Shown here: piece by piece, positions 33,493 through 42,430 of the stretch
How positions within the stretch are numbered: the first letter of the stretch is position 1
How the letters are laid out: every line of letters starts with the position of its first letter
Assembly (NCBI GenBank): GCA_017456605.1
Contig: JAFTJA010000008.1
Location: 17,461-81,460 of the forward strand
DNA from: Clostridia bacterium
Lineage (GTDB): Bacteria; Bacillota; Clostridia; Monoglobales; Monoglobaceae
Reading direction: 5' to 3'
Length of the DNA stretch: 64,000 nucleotides
Made by a program: the position numbers and the translations under genes
The notes under the pieces: generated by a model
What the model was told of the DNA's origin: nothing
What the model saw: the letters and a program-made list of their open reading frames with translations, nothing else
Database searches by the model: none

Positions 33493-35427
33493 TTATTTGG
33501 AGTTTTCTCTTGTGTAGTTAAGCAGGCCGCCGGCTTTTATCATTGCGCGCTGACGCTCGGATAAGTCAACCTTTACCTTGAAATCAAAGCCTTTGGTGAC
33601 ATTTGTGATTGTGAGCTCATCTGCATTTGAAATAACATTATCAAGGTCAGACATTTTGAGCTCGTCCATCTGGTCTATCTTGTCATAATCAGCTTCGTCC
33701 AAGAAGGTAAGGGGAATGATACCCGCGTTTATGAGGTTTGCCATATGAATTCTGGCAAAGGATTTTACGATTACCGCCTTAACGCCAAGATAAAGAGGAG
33801 CAAGTGCCGCGTGCTCACGTGATGAGCCCTGGCCGTAGTTCAAGCCGCCGACGATAATGCTCTTTCCAAGCTCCAAAGCACGGCTGGGGAACTTTTCGTC
33901 GCAGACTGTGAAGCAGTGCTCAGAAATCTTTGGAATGTTTGAACGGAGAGGAAGAATTTTTGCACCTGCTGGCATAATGTGGTCTGTTGTGATGTTGTCA
34001 CCGACCTTGAGACTGCACTTTGCTGTGATTTCGTCAGCCATTGCATCGGATACAGGGAATGGCTTGATGTTTGGTCCTCTGAGGACTTCAACACTGTCCA
34101 TTTCGCTTTCAGGTGCCGGAGGAACAACCATATTGTCGTTTATGGTGAAAACTTCGGGCAGTTCAAAGTCAGGCATATCACCTAAAGTTCTTGGGTCTGT
34201 CAGTACGCCACGAAGGGCAGAAGCTGCCGCAAGTTCAGGAGAAACAAGATAAATCTGTCCGTCCTTTGTGCCGCTGCGGCCTTCAAAGTTTCGGTTGAAA
34301 GTTCTCAGTGAAATTCCGCCGGAGTTGGGAGACTGTCCCATGCCGATACATGGTCCGCAGGCGCTTTCCAAAATTCTTGCACCCGCATCAATCATATCAG
34401 AGAGTGCTCCACAGTCAGCCAGCATATTGAGAACCTGTTTTGAGCCCGGTGCGATTGAAAGTGAAACATCGGGGTGAACGGTCTTTCCTTTCAGAATATA
34501 TGCAACTTTTAGCATATCAAGAAGTGAAGAGTTTGTGCAGGAACCGATACATACCTGGTCAATTTTCATTTCACCTATTTCGGCAACAGATTTCACGTTG
34601 TCGGGTGAATGAGGGCAGGCAGCAAGAGGAACAAGCTCGCTTAAGTTAATCTCAACAATTTCGTCATATACAGCATCGCTGTCAGCTGAGAGAGGGGTGA
34701 AGTCTTCTTCTCTTTGCTGTGCTTTTAAAAACTCACGGGTTATTTCGTCTGAGGGGAAAATTGAGGTTGTTGCACCAAGCTCTGCGCCCATATTGGTGAT
34801 GGTGGCACGCTCAGGAACAGAAAGGGTTTTGACGCCTTCGCCGGTATATTCGATTATTTTTCCAACGCCGCCTTTCACAGAAAGACGTCTCAAAACTTCA
34901 AGGATTACGTCCTTTGCAGCAACCCAAGGGTTGAGCTTTCCGGTGAGGTTAACTTTTACAATCTTCGGGCAGGTGATATAGTATGTACCGCCGCCCATAG
35001 CAACAGCAACGTCCATACCGCCGGCGCCTATCGCAAGCATACCGATGCCGCCGCCTGTGGGTGTGTGGCTGTCAGAGCCTATAAGAGTTTTGCCGGGCTT
35101 GCCAAACCGTTCGAGGTGAACCTGGTGACAAATTCCGTTGCCCGGACGTGAAAAATATATTCCGTGTCTTTTGCAGACGCTGCCGATAAAGCGGTGGTCG
35201 TCTGCGTTTTCAAAGCCGCTTTGAAGCGTGTTGTGGTCAATATATGCAACCGACTTTTCGGTTTTTACTCTGGGAACGCCCATAGCCTCAAATTCGAGGT
35301 AGGCCATTGTCCCGGTAGCGTCCTGAGTCAGTGTCTGGTCGATTTTGATACCAATTTCCCGGCCGACAATCATCTCTCCCGAAACCAGGTGGTTTTTAAT
35401 AATCTTTTGTGCAAGTGTAAGTCCCAT
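33493..35427 (-). CDS. Aconitate hydratase
   Basis: 644 residues, the compact aconitase form. Interconverts citrate and isocitrate with a [4Fe-4S] cluster. Cluster cysteines are visible in CIGSCTNSSL and ACGPCIGMGQ. Other motifs are GSDSHTPTGGGIGMLAIG and the C-terminal swivel with GLNYGQGSSREHAALAP. ATG 35427 is chosen because GGAGG lies 10 bases upstream; the frame extends 22 codons further without a ribosome site. First gene of a six-gene leftward operon with icd, rex and others. A consensus promoter precedes it. Confidence 0.95.
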   Translation of the reverse strand: MGLTLAQKIIKNHLVSGEMIVGREIGIKIDQTLTQDATGTMAYLEFEAMGVPRVKTEKSVAYIDHNTLQSGFENADDHRFIGSVCKRHGIYFSRPGNGICHQVHLERFGKPGKTLIGSDSHTPTGGGIGMLAIGAGGMDVAVAMGGGTYYITCPKIVKVNLTGKLNPWVAAKDVILEVLRRLSVKGGVGKIIEYTGEGVKTLSVPERATITNMGAELGATTSIFPSDEITREFLKAQQREEDFTPLSADSDAVYDEIVEINLSELVPLAACPHSPDNVKSVAEIGEMKIDQVCIGSCTNSSLLDMLKVAYILKGKTVHPDVSLSIAPGSKQVLNMLADCGALSDMIDAGARILESACGPCIGMGQSPNSGGISLRTFNRNFEGRSGTKDGQIYLVSPELAAASALRGVLTDPRTLGDMPDFELPEVFTINDNMVVPPAPESEMDSVEVLRGPNIKPFPVSDAMADEITAKCSLKVGDNITTDHIMPAGAKILPLRSNIPKISEHCFTVCDEKFPSRALELGKSIIVGGLNYGQGSSREHAALAPLYLGVKAVIVKSFARIHMANLINAGIIPLTFLDEADYDKIDQMDELKMSDLDNVISNADELTITNVTKGFDFKVKVDLSERQRAMIKAGGLLNYTRENSK

Positions 35428-35464
35428 AAAAGTTGTCCTCCAAAAATAAACATAATACCTTAAT

Positions 35465-35493
35465 ATTTTATACAAAAATCCGTACTTTGTCAA
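35465..35493 (-). promoter_or_regulatory. Promoter of the acn-icd-rex operon
   Basis: Minus-strand TTGACA (35488-35493), 17-bp spacer, TAAAAT (35465-35470). Confidence 0.8.
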
Positions 35494-35587
35494 GATTTAA
35501 GCAAAGCAAAAATAAACGATAAAAAAACTTCGGCAAAATGGAAAATTGTATAAGTTTTTGAAGTTTACATAATTGTTACAATTCACT

Positions 35588-35608
35588 TTATCCACAGAGT
35601 TATCCACA
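35588..35608 (+). other. Two perfect DnaA boxes in tandem
   Basis: TTATCCACA occurs at 35588-35596 and again at 35600-35608 in the same orientation, 12 bases apart, in an AT-rich stretch. This matches the R-type DnaA box exactly twice. No dnaA or dnaN lies nearby, so an origin is doubtful. It may be a DnaA-titration or regulatory site. Confidence 0.6.
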
Positions 35609-35895
35609 GAAAGAACTGCCAATTTAAAAGAAAAAAGGGATATTTTAACACTATTAAGAAAAAATTGTTAAATCGTGCTGTGGAAAGTTTTTCCTGAGTA
35701 CATCATCTGGGCAAAAGAATGAGCCCATAAATTGTCTGCCGGGTGCATTGTGCAAAACGGTTTGGTTTTTTATTGAAAATTAAAAAATAATGTACTTGTT
35801 CATCAGCCTATTTTGTTGCTTTTAATATGGGCGAAACTGTTGATTTTGAGGAGGGCCTGTGATATAATGAGTTTAATCGTGAAACGATTAAACTC

Positions 35896-36072
35896 AGCGA
35901 TATAAATTCCTGACGGAATTTGCGATATGTACTTCGTATGCGATATATCTCCGATGCGATATGTCCCTTCGGGACGAAAAAAAGAATTTATATATTATAG
36001 CAACGGAGCAAAGCGGAGTTATGTCGCATTTGTGAAACAAATATATCGCACGAACGAAGTGAGTATATCGCT
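35896..36072. repeat. 177-bp hairpin-array element with terminal inverted repeats
   Basis: The ends AGCGATATA (35896-35904) and TATATCGCT (36064-36072) are inverted repeats. Inside, GCGATATAAATTC pairs with GAATTTATATAT. The unit (T)GCGATAT recurs several times between small hairpins such as AATTCCTGACGGAATT, GTACTTCGTAT and GTCCCTTCGGGAC. No ORF. It looks like a dispersed non-coding repeat or MITE. Two imperfect copies of an AAGGTTTGCATCTAAACCTT-like unit follow it (36079-36136). Confidence 0.6.
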
Positions 36073-36189
36073 AGAAAAGGTTTGCATCTAAACCTTATGT
36101 GTCGCAATCGCTAAAAAGCTTGGCATCTAAATCTTACAGTCTTTTATACTGAACAAAATTGAGAAAAGTACATATGTGGAGTAACAATT

Positions 36190-37116
36190 ATGAAAATTTT
36201 TACAATCACGCTGAATCCGGCGTTTGATGTCCATTACAATGTTGAAAACTTAGAGCTTCGCAAGGAGAATTATGCATATTCGGTGACAAAGCATGCAGGT
36301 GGCAAGGGCGTCAATGTTTCAAGAGCCTTGAAAGGCTATGGCATAGAGAATACTGCTTGTCTTGTTCTTGGAAAAACGGGTGGCAAAGAGTTTCTGGATG
36401 CATTAAAGGCGGATGGGCTTTTGTGCCGGACACTTATGAAAGATGGAATGGTACGCGAGAATATCACACTACATTCCAATGACGGTGAAACCCGTATAAG
36501 CGCTGAGGGAGGCGACACAGACGAAGAAATTCTTGCCCGGCTTTTTGATATGATGAAGGCGGAATGTGATGAAAATACGGTAGTCACTTTTACCGGAAGA
36601 CTTCCCAAAGGCATAACAAAAGAGGCGGCGACGGAGTTTCTCCTGAAAATAAAAGGACTTGGCGCAAAGGTTGTGGTGGACTGCAATTCTTTTTCAAAGG
36701 ATGAGCTTTTCAGCATAAAGCCGTTTTTGATAAAACCCAATGAACAAGAGATTGAACAGCTTTTGGGAAAGAGGGCGGATAGTGCCGATGATGCAGCATA
36801 CCTTGCGAAAATCCTTTTTGAAAAAGGGATAGAAAATGTAATTATTTCACTCGGTCCTTTGGGATTTGCATACTACGGAGCGGGTGGCGCATCTTTGGTA
36901 TCTGTGCCAAAGATAGAAGCTGTATCCACCATAGGCGCAGGCGACAGCCTGATTGCGGGTTTTGTTGCGGGACTGACAAAAGGGCTTAAAACAGAGGATA
37001 CCCTCCGTCTTGCGGCGGCATTTGGCACGGCTGCGTGCCTTGCGGAGGGTACTCGGCCTCCAACAAAAGAAAATATTGAGAAAATTTTTGAAAGGGTTGT
37101 TTGCCGCAACGTGTAA
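36190..37116 (+). CDS. fruK: 1-phosphofructokinase (or tagatose-6-phosphate kinase-like)
   Basis: 308 residues of the hexose-phosphate branch of the PfkB family. It starts with ITLNPAFDVHYNV, has HAGGKGVNVSRALKGYG near 38 and the C-terminal STIGAGDSLIAGFVAG with the catalytic Asp. It phosphorylates fructose-1-phosphate to fructose-1,6-bisphosphate in the usual PTS fructose pathway. No fructose PTS gene is adjacent, so tagatose-6-phosphate kinase activity is an alternative. GTGGAG precedes the ATG. It is followed 26 bases later by a MATE transporter. Confidence 0.85.
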   Translation: MKIFTITLNPAFDVHYNVENLELRKENYAYSVTKHAGGKGVNVSRALKGYGIENTACLVLGKTGGKEFLDALKADGLLCRTLMKDGMVRENITLHSNDGETRISAEGGDTDEEILARLFDMMKAECDENTVVTFTGRLPKGITKEAATEFLLKIKGLGAKVVVDCNSFSKDELFSIKPFLIKPNEQEIEQLLGKRADSADDAAYLAKILFEKGIENVIISLGPLGFAYYGAGGASLVSVPKIEAVSTIGAGDSLIAGFVAGLTKGLKTEDTLRLAAAFGTAACLAEGTRPPTKENIEKIFERVVCRNV

Positions 37117-37142
37117 GCGGCAAAAATACAGAGGTGAAAAAC

Positions 37143-38516
37143 GTGTTAAAAAATATATTTGCACCAACGGATATGACAGTTGGAAAACCATGGAAAAGTA
37201 TACTTACCTTTACGCTTCCTATGATAATAGGAAACATCGCCCAACAGCTTTACAGCACGGTTGACAGTATTGTTGTGGGACGCTACATAGGGGACAATGC
37301 CCTTGCGGCGGTGGGGAGTGCGGCACCGATACTCAATATGCTACTGGTGTTGTTCATTGGTATATCAACCGGAACAGGCATCATGGTATCTCAGTATTTC
37401 GGGGCAAAGAACAGAGAGAGTCTTTCTTATACCATAGGAAACAGCATTACCATAACAGCCATAGCCTGCGTTTTGCTGATTGTGGTTGCGGCACCTCTTA
37501 TAAGGCCGGTGCTTGTGATGCTTAACACTCCGGCATCTATTATTGATGGCTGTGGGGATTATCTGATGATATCCCTTGTGGGTATGGCAGGGCTGGCATA
37601 TTATAACATACTCAGCGGTGTAATAAGAGGTCTTGGAGATTCTTTTTCGGCGCTTATTTATCTTTTGGTTGCGACTGTTATAAATATCGTTTTGGACATA
37701 TATTTTGTTGCAGTACTCAAAATGGGAGTAGGCGGTGTTGCACTTGCTACTGTTATTGCACAGATTGTGTCTTCAATCTTGTGCCTCATCAAGCTTGCAA
37801 GAATGAGAGAATTCTTTGACTTTGGATTTAAGTTTTTGAAACCCGTTTCAAAGTTTGTTAAAACAACAGTAAAACTTGGTCTTCCCTCGGGACTTACTCA
37901 AGCGATATTTTCATCGGCAATGATAATTGTTCAATCTCTTACCAATCAGTTCGGAGAACAGTTTATTGCGGCAAATGTAGTGATTATGCGTGTTGACGGT
38001 TTTGCTATGATGCCGAATTTCTCGTTTGGAATGGCGCTTACCACATACGCGGGACAGAATGTGGGAGCGGGACTTTATGACAGAGTTACTCAGGGCGCAA
38101 AGCAAGGAACCATTCTTGCGGCGGGTTGCTCCGCTTTTATCACCGGTATTATTCTGTTGTTCGGCAAAGGTCTTATGGGGATTTTTACCGAAACGGACAC
38201 CCTTGTGTCAATGAGCTTTTATTTGATGAAGATTTTGGCGGCAGGGTATATAGCCGTTGCGGTGACACAAAGCCTTTCGGGCATTATGCGCGGCGCAGGT
38301 GATACAATGACACCTATGTGGATTTCTCTTATCACAACAGTGGCGCTTCGTGTCCCTGTGGCATACGGAATTTCATATCTCACAAGAACCCCCGAACTTC
38401 CCTTCGGCAGATTTGAATGTATCCAGATTTCGTTGCTCATTTCCTGGGTAATGGGTGCTGTGCTCACGGCAATCTTTTACAGATTTGGAAAATGGAAGAG
38501 CAAGGCTATTTATTGA
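37143..38516 (+). CDS. MATE-family efflux transporter
   Basis: 457 residues with 12 predicted hydrophobic segments. Typical parts are FTLPMIIGNIAQQLYSTVDSIVVGRYIG near the N-terminus and GMALTTYAGQNVGAGLYDRVTQG at mid-length, marking the two six-helix halves. It exports cationic drugs or metabolites in exchange for Na+ or H+; substrate unknown. The GTG at 37143 has GAGGTG 7 bases before it. The longer frame begins inside fruK and has no ribosome site. It probably shares the fruK transcript. Confidence 0.9.
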   Translation: MLKNIFAPTDMTVGKPWKSILTFTLPMIIGNIAQQLYSTVDSIVVGRYIGDNALAAVGSAAPILNMLLVLFIGISTGTGIMVSQYFGAKNRESLSYTIGNSITITAIACVLLIVVAAPLIRPVLVMLNTPASIIDGCGDYLMISLVGMAGLAYYNILSGVIRGLGDSFSALIYLLVATVINIVLDIYFVAVLKMGVGGVALATVIAQIVSSILCLIKLARMREFFDFGFKFLKPVSKFVKTTVKLGLPSGLTQAIFSSAMIIVQSLTNQFGEQFIAANVVIMRVDGFAMMPNFSFGMALTTYAGQNVGAGLYDRVTQGAKQGTILAAGCSAFITGIILLFGKGLMGIFTETDTLVSMSFYLMKILAAGYIAVAVTQSLSGIMRGAGDTMTPMWISLITTVALRVPVAYGISYLTRTPELPFGRFECIQISLLISWVMGAVLTAIFYRFGKWKSKAIY

Positions 38517-38553
38517 TAAAATGTGTCAAATTAGGACAAGTGTAAAATTTGGC

Positions 38554-38582
38554 TTGATAAAGAACAAAAAATATGATAAAAT
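38554..38582 (+). promoter_or_regulatory. Promoter of ruvX
   Basis: TTGATA, 17-bp spacer, TAAAAT. Confidence 0.7.
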
Positions 38583-38621
38583 ATAAAATTGAGATTGATG
38601 GTTTCGGGAGGGAATGGGCCT

Positions 38622-39035
38622 ATGATTTTGGGCGTTGATTTTGGCGACAGCCGCACAGGTTATGCAACCTCTGATGCACTTGGGTTTTCGGCACATACCC
38701 TTGAAACTTATGCGGAGAAGAACATGAACAAGGTGGCGCTCCATACGGCAGACCTTGCAAAAAAACTGGGTGCTCAAAAAATTGTTCTGGGTTTTCCCAA
38801 GAATATGAATGGAACTGTTGGCGAGCGTGGAAAAAAGACCAAGGCTTTCGCAAAGCTTTTGGGAACTTTGGTTGATTGCCCCATAATTTTGTGGGATGAA
38901 AGGCTTACCACGGTCTCGGCGCACAATCTTATGAACGAAACAAATGTTCGTGGCAAAAAACGCAAAGACAGCGTTGACAAAATTGCCGCAGCGTTTATAT
39001 TACAAGCCTATCTGGACAGCGGTTCAGGGGCATAA
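38622..39035 (+). CDS. ruvX: Pre-16S rRNA nuclease / RuvX (YqgF) family protein
   Basis: 137 residues of RNase H fold. The start ILGVDFGDSRTGYATSD carries the first catalytic Asp; IVLGFPKNMNGTVGERG, WDERLTTVSA (catalytic Glu) and DKIAAAFILQAYLD (last Asp) complete the set. It is thought to process the 5' end of 16S rRNA; an older name is Holliday junction resolvase. ATG 38622 follows GGGAGGG; the frame's upstream part is not translated. It sits just before a DUF1292 gene, the standard Firmicutes order. Confidence 0.94.
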   Translation: MILGVDFGDSRTGYATSDALGFSAHTLETYAEKNMNKVALHTADLAKKLGAQKIVLGFPKNMNGTVGERGKKTKAFAKLLGTLVDCPIILWDERLTTVSAHNLMNETNVRGKKRKDSVDKIAAAFILQAYLDSGSGA

Positions 39036-39058
39036 AACAAAGAAAAGAGGTATTTAAC

Positions 39059-39364
39059 ATGTCAGAAATTTTTGAAAACGAAAACGAAATGAACGAATAC
39101 AAAATTGACCTTTTTGATGATGAGGGCAACAAGCAGACGGTTATTCATCTTGATACTGTTCAAATAGACGGTCAGGACTTTGTTGTGTGCATTCCCTTTA
39201 AAGAAGAAGAGGGCGACGAGGTTGATGAAGTGTTCATTCTGAAAATGCTCGAAAGAGAAGACGGAACATATGAGCTTGCGTATGAAGAAGACCTTGAAGT
39301 GCTTGATAGAGCTTATGAGGAATTCAAAGCAAGAAACGCAGACGAGTTCGATTTTGAAGATTAA
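39059..39364 (+). CDS. DUF1292 family protein
   Basis: 101 residues, very acidic, with the DUF1292 pattern KIDLFDDEGNKQTVIHLDTVQIDGQDFVVCIPFKEEEGDEV. Function unknown; it commonly accompanies ruvX in Firmicutes. AGAGG lies before the ATG, 23 bases after ruvX. Its end is followed by a terminator. Confidence 0.88.
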   Translation: MSEIFENENEMNEYKIDLFDDEGNKQTVIHLDTVQIDGQDFVVCIPFKEEEGDEVDEVFILKMLEREDGTYELAYEEDLEVLDRAYEEFKARNADEFDFED

Positions 39365-39370
39365 AAGAAT

Positions 39371-39417
39371 AAAAAATGACTTATCGGATAGCTTTGCCGT
39401 CCGATAATGTCTTTTTT
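39371..39417 (+). terminator. Terminator after ruvX-DUF1292
   Basis: GACTTATCGGA / TCCGATAATGTC stem with a loop of 12, followed by TTTTTT. Confidence 0.78.
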
Positions 39418-39453
39418 CGGGGTAGTGCCTAAGTCAGCTCCGGAAGAGAAAAG

Positions 39454-41559
39454 GTGGTTTTTGAAATAGTACTTATTATTGCTGAAAAACCAAGCCTTGC
39501 ACGGAATATTATGGCAGGGATTGGAAAAATGACAAAGCATGACGGATATTTTGAGGGTGCGGGTTATATTGTGACCTGGGCCTTTGGTCACCTTTTCTCT
39601 CTTGCAGATGTTGAGGCTTATTTCCCGGAGAGTGAAAGAGCTAACCGATGGACAATGGAAAATCTGCCCTGCTTCCCTGAAAAATTCAAATTTGAAATTA
39701 AAAAGGACAGCAACAAAAACATCGACAGTGGTGCAAAAAAACAGTTTGAAATCATAAAAGGCTTGTGCAACAGAGCAGATGTTGACACAATAATCAACGC
39801 AGGCGACGCTGACCGTGAGGGTGAAATCATTGTCCGCACTTGTATCGAAAAAGCCCTTTCAGGTACGTCAAAGGACTTAAAGAGAATCTGGCTTCCCGAC
39901 CAGACGCCGCAGACGGTCAAAGAGGCACTTCAGAACTTAAAAAGCGAAAGCGAGTATGACAATCTGGCAAATGAGGGCTATGCGAGGACTTTCACCGATT
40001 GGCTCTATGGGGTAAATCTCACACGCTATGCAACCCTCAGGGCAGGAACGCTTCTTCGGGTGGGCAGAGTCATTGTGCCTATTGTGAAAGCAATTTATGA
40101 CAGGGATATGGCAATACGCAACTTTGTGCCGGAGATTTATTATGCGGCGGTCAGCAAGGAACTTACAAACGGAGAAGAAATAGAACTTACCAGTAAAAAT
40201 AAGTTTTCTAAAATCGAACTTGATAAGGCAAAAGAGCTTTGCAGCAGATATAACAGTGCAGAAGCCAGAGTTACTGCAAAAAAGAAGAAAAAAGATAAGC
40301 TGAATCCACCAAAGCTTTATTCTCTCACCAAGCTCCAGAATTACCTTGGAAAACGTTATAAAATGTCAATGGCTGAAAGCCTTGAAATTCTTCAGGGACT
40401 TTATGAAAAGGGCTATGTGACATATCCCAGAACAAATTCCGAATATCTGGCTGTGGCAGAGCAGGGGAAGATAAAAACCATTTTGCAGTCGGTCAAAGAG
40501 CTTGGCTATCCGGTGGAGTTTCGGTTTGATAAGAAAATTTTTGACGATTCAAAGATTGAATCCCACTCGGCACTTACCCCTACATACAAAATTCCGGACA
40601 AAACAAAGCTAACTGAAAATGAGCTCAAGGTTTACAGCAGCATTATGCGGCGGTTTGTGGCGGTTTTCTGCTCGGAAGAATGTATAGCCGAAAAGACCGA
40701 AATAACCGTTTCGGTAGGTGACTTTGAGGAATTTACTCTCAAAGGAACAGTTATAGTGAGCCCCGGCTGGACGGCGTATGATGCCTATACGAAGAAAGAC
40801 AAGATTTTGCCGCCTATTGAAAAGGGCGACAAAGTAAATATAAATTTTGTGCCAGTTGAAAAAGAAACCTCTCCGCCGAAGCATTATACCATAGAAACCC
40901 TCAACAATTATCTCAAAAATCCGTTCAAGGATGAAAAACAGCAGCTTGGCGAAAAAGAGGCTGAGGAAGAGGAATATCGTGCGATGTTTGAGGGGCTTGA
41001 ACTTGGCACTGAAGCAACCCGCACGGGAATTATAGACAACGCGCGAAAGAGCGAGTATATACTGCTGAAAAAAGATACCTATACGATTTTGCCTGCGGGG
41101 GAGCATCTTGTGGAATCCCTTGGCAGAATGAATATAATTATGGACAAATTCAAGACTTCGCAAATGGGCGTGTCACTGAAAAAAGTTTTCCGCGGCGAAA
41201 GTACAGTTGCGGATTCGGTTGAAATGGTGAAGAATGAAATTTCGTCAATCTTTGATGCCGCAAGGCAAGGCGGTGAAAACTTTGATGGCTTTGTGGGTGA
41301 TATTGTAGGCAAGTGTCCAGTTTGCGGCAGTGATGTGAAAAGAACCCGCTTTGGTTATGGTTGCAGCGGCTATCGTGATGGATGCAAATTTTCTGTCAGC
41401 AACGTTATATGCAACAAGGTTGTGTCTCTTGACAATATGAGAAAAATTCTTGAAGAAGGCTCAACGGAACTTATTTCGGGATTTGTTTCAAAAAAAAGCG
41501 GAAAAGAGTTTTCAGCAAGACTTGCTTTGGAAGATGGCAAGGTTGTTTTTAAATTTTAA
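39454..41559 (+). CDS. topB: DNA topoisomerase III
   Basis: 701 residues, type IA. The Toprim domain opens the protein (IIAEKPSLARNIM, with INAGDADREGEIIV holding the metal acidic residues at ~110). The active-site Tyr is in YVTYPRTNSEYL near 330. A C-terminal zinc-ribbon CPVCGSDVKRTRFGYGC is present at ~622. It relaxes and decatenates DNA. The start is GTG 39454, since no ATG exists in front of the Toprim domain and a GGAAG lies upstream. Its stop is 22 bases before nfnA. Confidence 0.94.
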   Translation: MVFEIVLIIAEKPSLARNIMAGIGKMTKHDGYFEGAGYIVTWAFGHLFSLADVEAYFPESERANRWTMENLPCFPEKFKFEIKKDSNKNIDSGAKKQFEIIKGLCNRADVDTIINAGDADREGEIIVRTCIEKALSGTSKDLKRIWLPDQTPQTVKEALQNLKSESEYDNLANEGYARTFTDWLYGVNLTRYATLRAGTLLRVGRVIVPIVKAIYDRDMAIRNFVPEIYYAAVSKELTNGEEIELTSKNKFSKIELDKAKELCSRYNSAEARVTAKKKKKDKLNPPKLYSLTKLQNYLGKRYKMSMAESLEILQGLYEKGYVTYPRTNSEYLAVAEQGKIKTILQSVKELGYPVEFRFDKKIFDDSKIESHSALTPTYKIPDKTKLTENELKVYSSIMRRFVAVFCSEECIAEKTEITVSVGDFEEFTLKGTVIVSPGWTAYDAYTKKDKILPPIEKGDKVNINFVPVEKETSPPKHYTIETLNNYLKNPFKDEKQQLGEKEAEEEEYRAMFEGLELGTEATRTGIIDNARKSEYILLKKDTYTILPAGEHLVESLGRMNIIMDKFKTSQMGVSLKKVFRGESTVADSVEMVKNEISSIFDAARQGGENFDGFVGDIVGKCPVCGSDVKRTRFGYGCSGYRDGCKFSVSNVICNKVVSLDNMRKILEEGSTELISGFVSKKSGKEFSARLALEDGKVVFKF

Positions 41560-41581
41560 AGGTATAAAGGAGTATACGGAA

Positions 41582-42430
41582 ATGTTTCGTATCAAAGAAA
41601 AATATAAATTGAATCCCTCTGTTACAAAAATGGTGATTGAAGCTCCGCTTGTTGCTAAAAAAGCGCAGGCAGGCCAGTTTATAATCTTGAGGGTTGATGA
41701 CGAGGGCGAGAGAATCCCTCTTACCATAGCGGATTATGACCGAAATGGTGGCACTGTTACCATTATATTCCAGGTGGTGGGTGCTACCACAAAAAAACTG
41801 AATGACCTTGATGCAGGTGATTTTATCTGTGACTTCGTGGGTCCATTGGGAAAGGCGTCAGAGGTCAGCGGCTTCAAAAAGGTTGCTGTTATTGGCGGCG
41901 GTGTTGGCTGTGCCATTGCGTATCCGACCGCTAAAGCTCTCAAAGAAAATGGTGCAGAGGTTCATGCGGTAGTGGGTTTCAGAAACCGTGACCTTGTTAT
42001 TTTGGAAGAAGAATTTAAAAGTGTTTCCGACAAGTTTGTAATAGTTACTGATGACGGCTCTTATGGTGAAAAGGGTCTTGTTACCGATGCACTTCGAAAT
42101 TTGGTTGAAAGCGGCGAAAAATATGATGAGGTTATTGCAATAGGTCCGCTCATTATGATGAAATTTGTGGCTCTCCTCACAAAAGAGCTGGGGATAAAAA
42201 CTGTGGTAAGTATGAACCCCATAATGATTGATGGTACGGGAATGTGCGGTGGATGTAGACTTACTGTTGGCGGCGAAATGAAGTTTGCCTGCGTCGACGG
42301 GCCGGATTTTGACGGACATCTGGTGGACTTTGATGAGGCGATGCGACGCTCGTCGATTTATAAGGAAACAGAAAGGCACCGCTATGAAGAAGGCTGCAAT
42401 CTCTTCAAGGAGGACAAAAACAATGGCTAA
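41582..42430 (+). CDS. nfnA: NfnA: ferredoxin-NADP reductase subunit alpha
   Basis: 282 residues. FAD/NAD(H)-binding reductase with FVGPLGKAS near 85, the NAD motif AVIGGGVGCAIAYP at ~100 and a C-terminal [2Fe-2S] motif GTGMCGGCRLTVGGEMKFACVDGP. With NfnB it forms the electron-bifurcating NADH-dependent reduced ferredoxin:NADP+ oxidoreductase, which balances ferredoxin and NADPH in anaerobes. ATG 41582 has AAGGAG 10 bases upstream; the longer frame lies inside topB. It overlaps nfnB by 8 bases. Dihydroorotate dehydrogenase electron-transfer subunits are similar, but the partner settles the call. Confidence 0.93.
   Translation: MFRIKEKYKLNPSVTKMVIEAPLVAKKAQAGQFIILRVDDEGERIPLTIADYDRNGGTVTIIFQVVGATTKKLNDLDAGDFICDFVGPLGKASEVSGFKKVAVIGGGVGCAIAYPTAKALKENGAEVHAVVGFRNRDLVILEEEFKSVSDKFVIVTDDGSYGEKGLVTDALRNLVESGEKYDEVIAIGPLIMMKFVALLTKELGIKTVVSMNPIMIDGTGMCGGCRLTVGGEMKFACVDGPDFDGHLVDFDEAMRRSSIYKETERHRYEEGCNLFKEDKNNG

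Larger units (their letters stand above)
35494..36189. other. Gene-free gap between acn and fruK
   Basis: Beyond the DnaA boxes and the hairpin-array element, it holds AT-rich sequence and a palindrome GTGAAACGATTAAAC-type hairpin at ~35875-35893. I see no ORF with a ribosome site, and no clear fruK promoter or FruR-type operator. Confidence 0.55.

Noticed and set aside
35580..35660. Chromosomal origin called from the two DnaA boxes
   Set aside because: Only two boxes, no dnaA, dnaN, rpmH or gidA genes in the neighbourhood; recorded as a finding, not as an origin.
35896..36140. CRISPR array in the repeated GCGATAT region
   Set aside because: Units are irregular in length and are hairpin arms, not constant repeats with unique spacers; no cas genes nearby.
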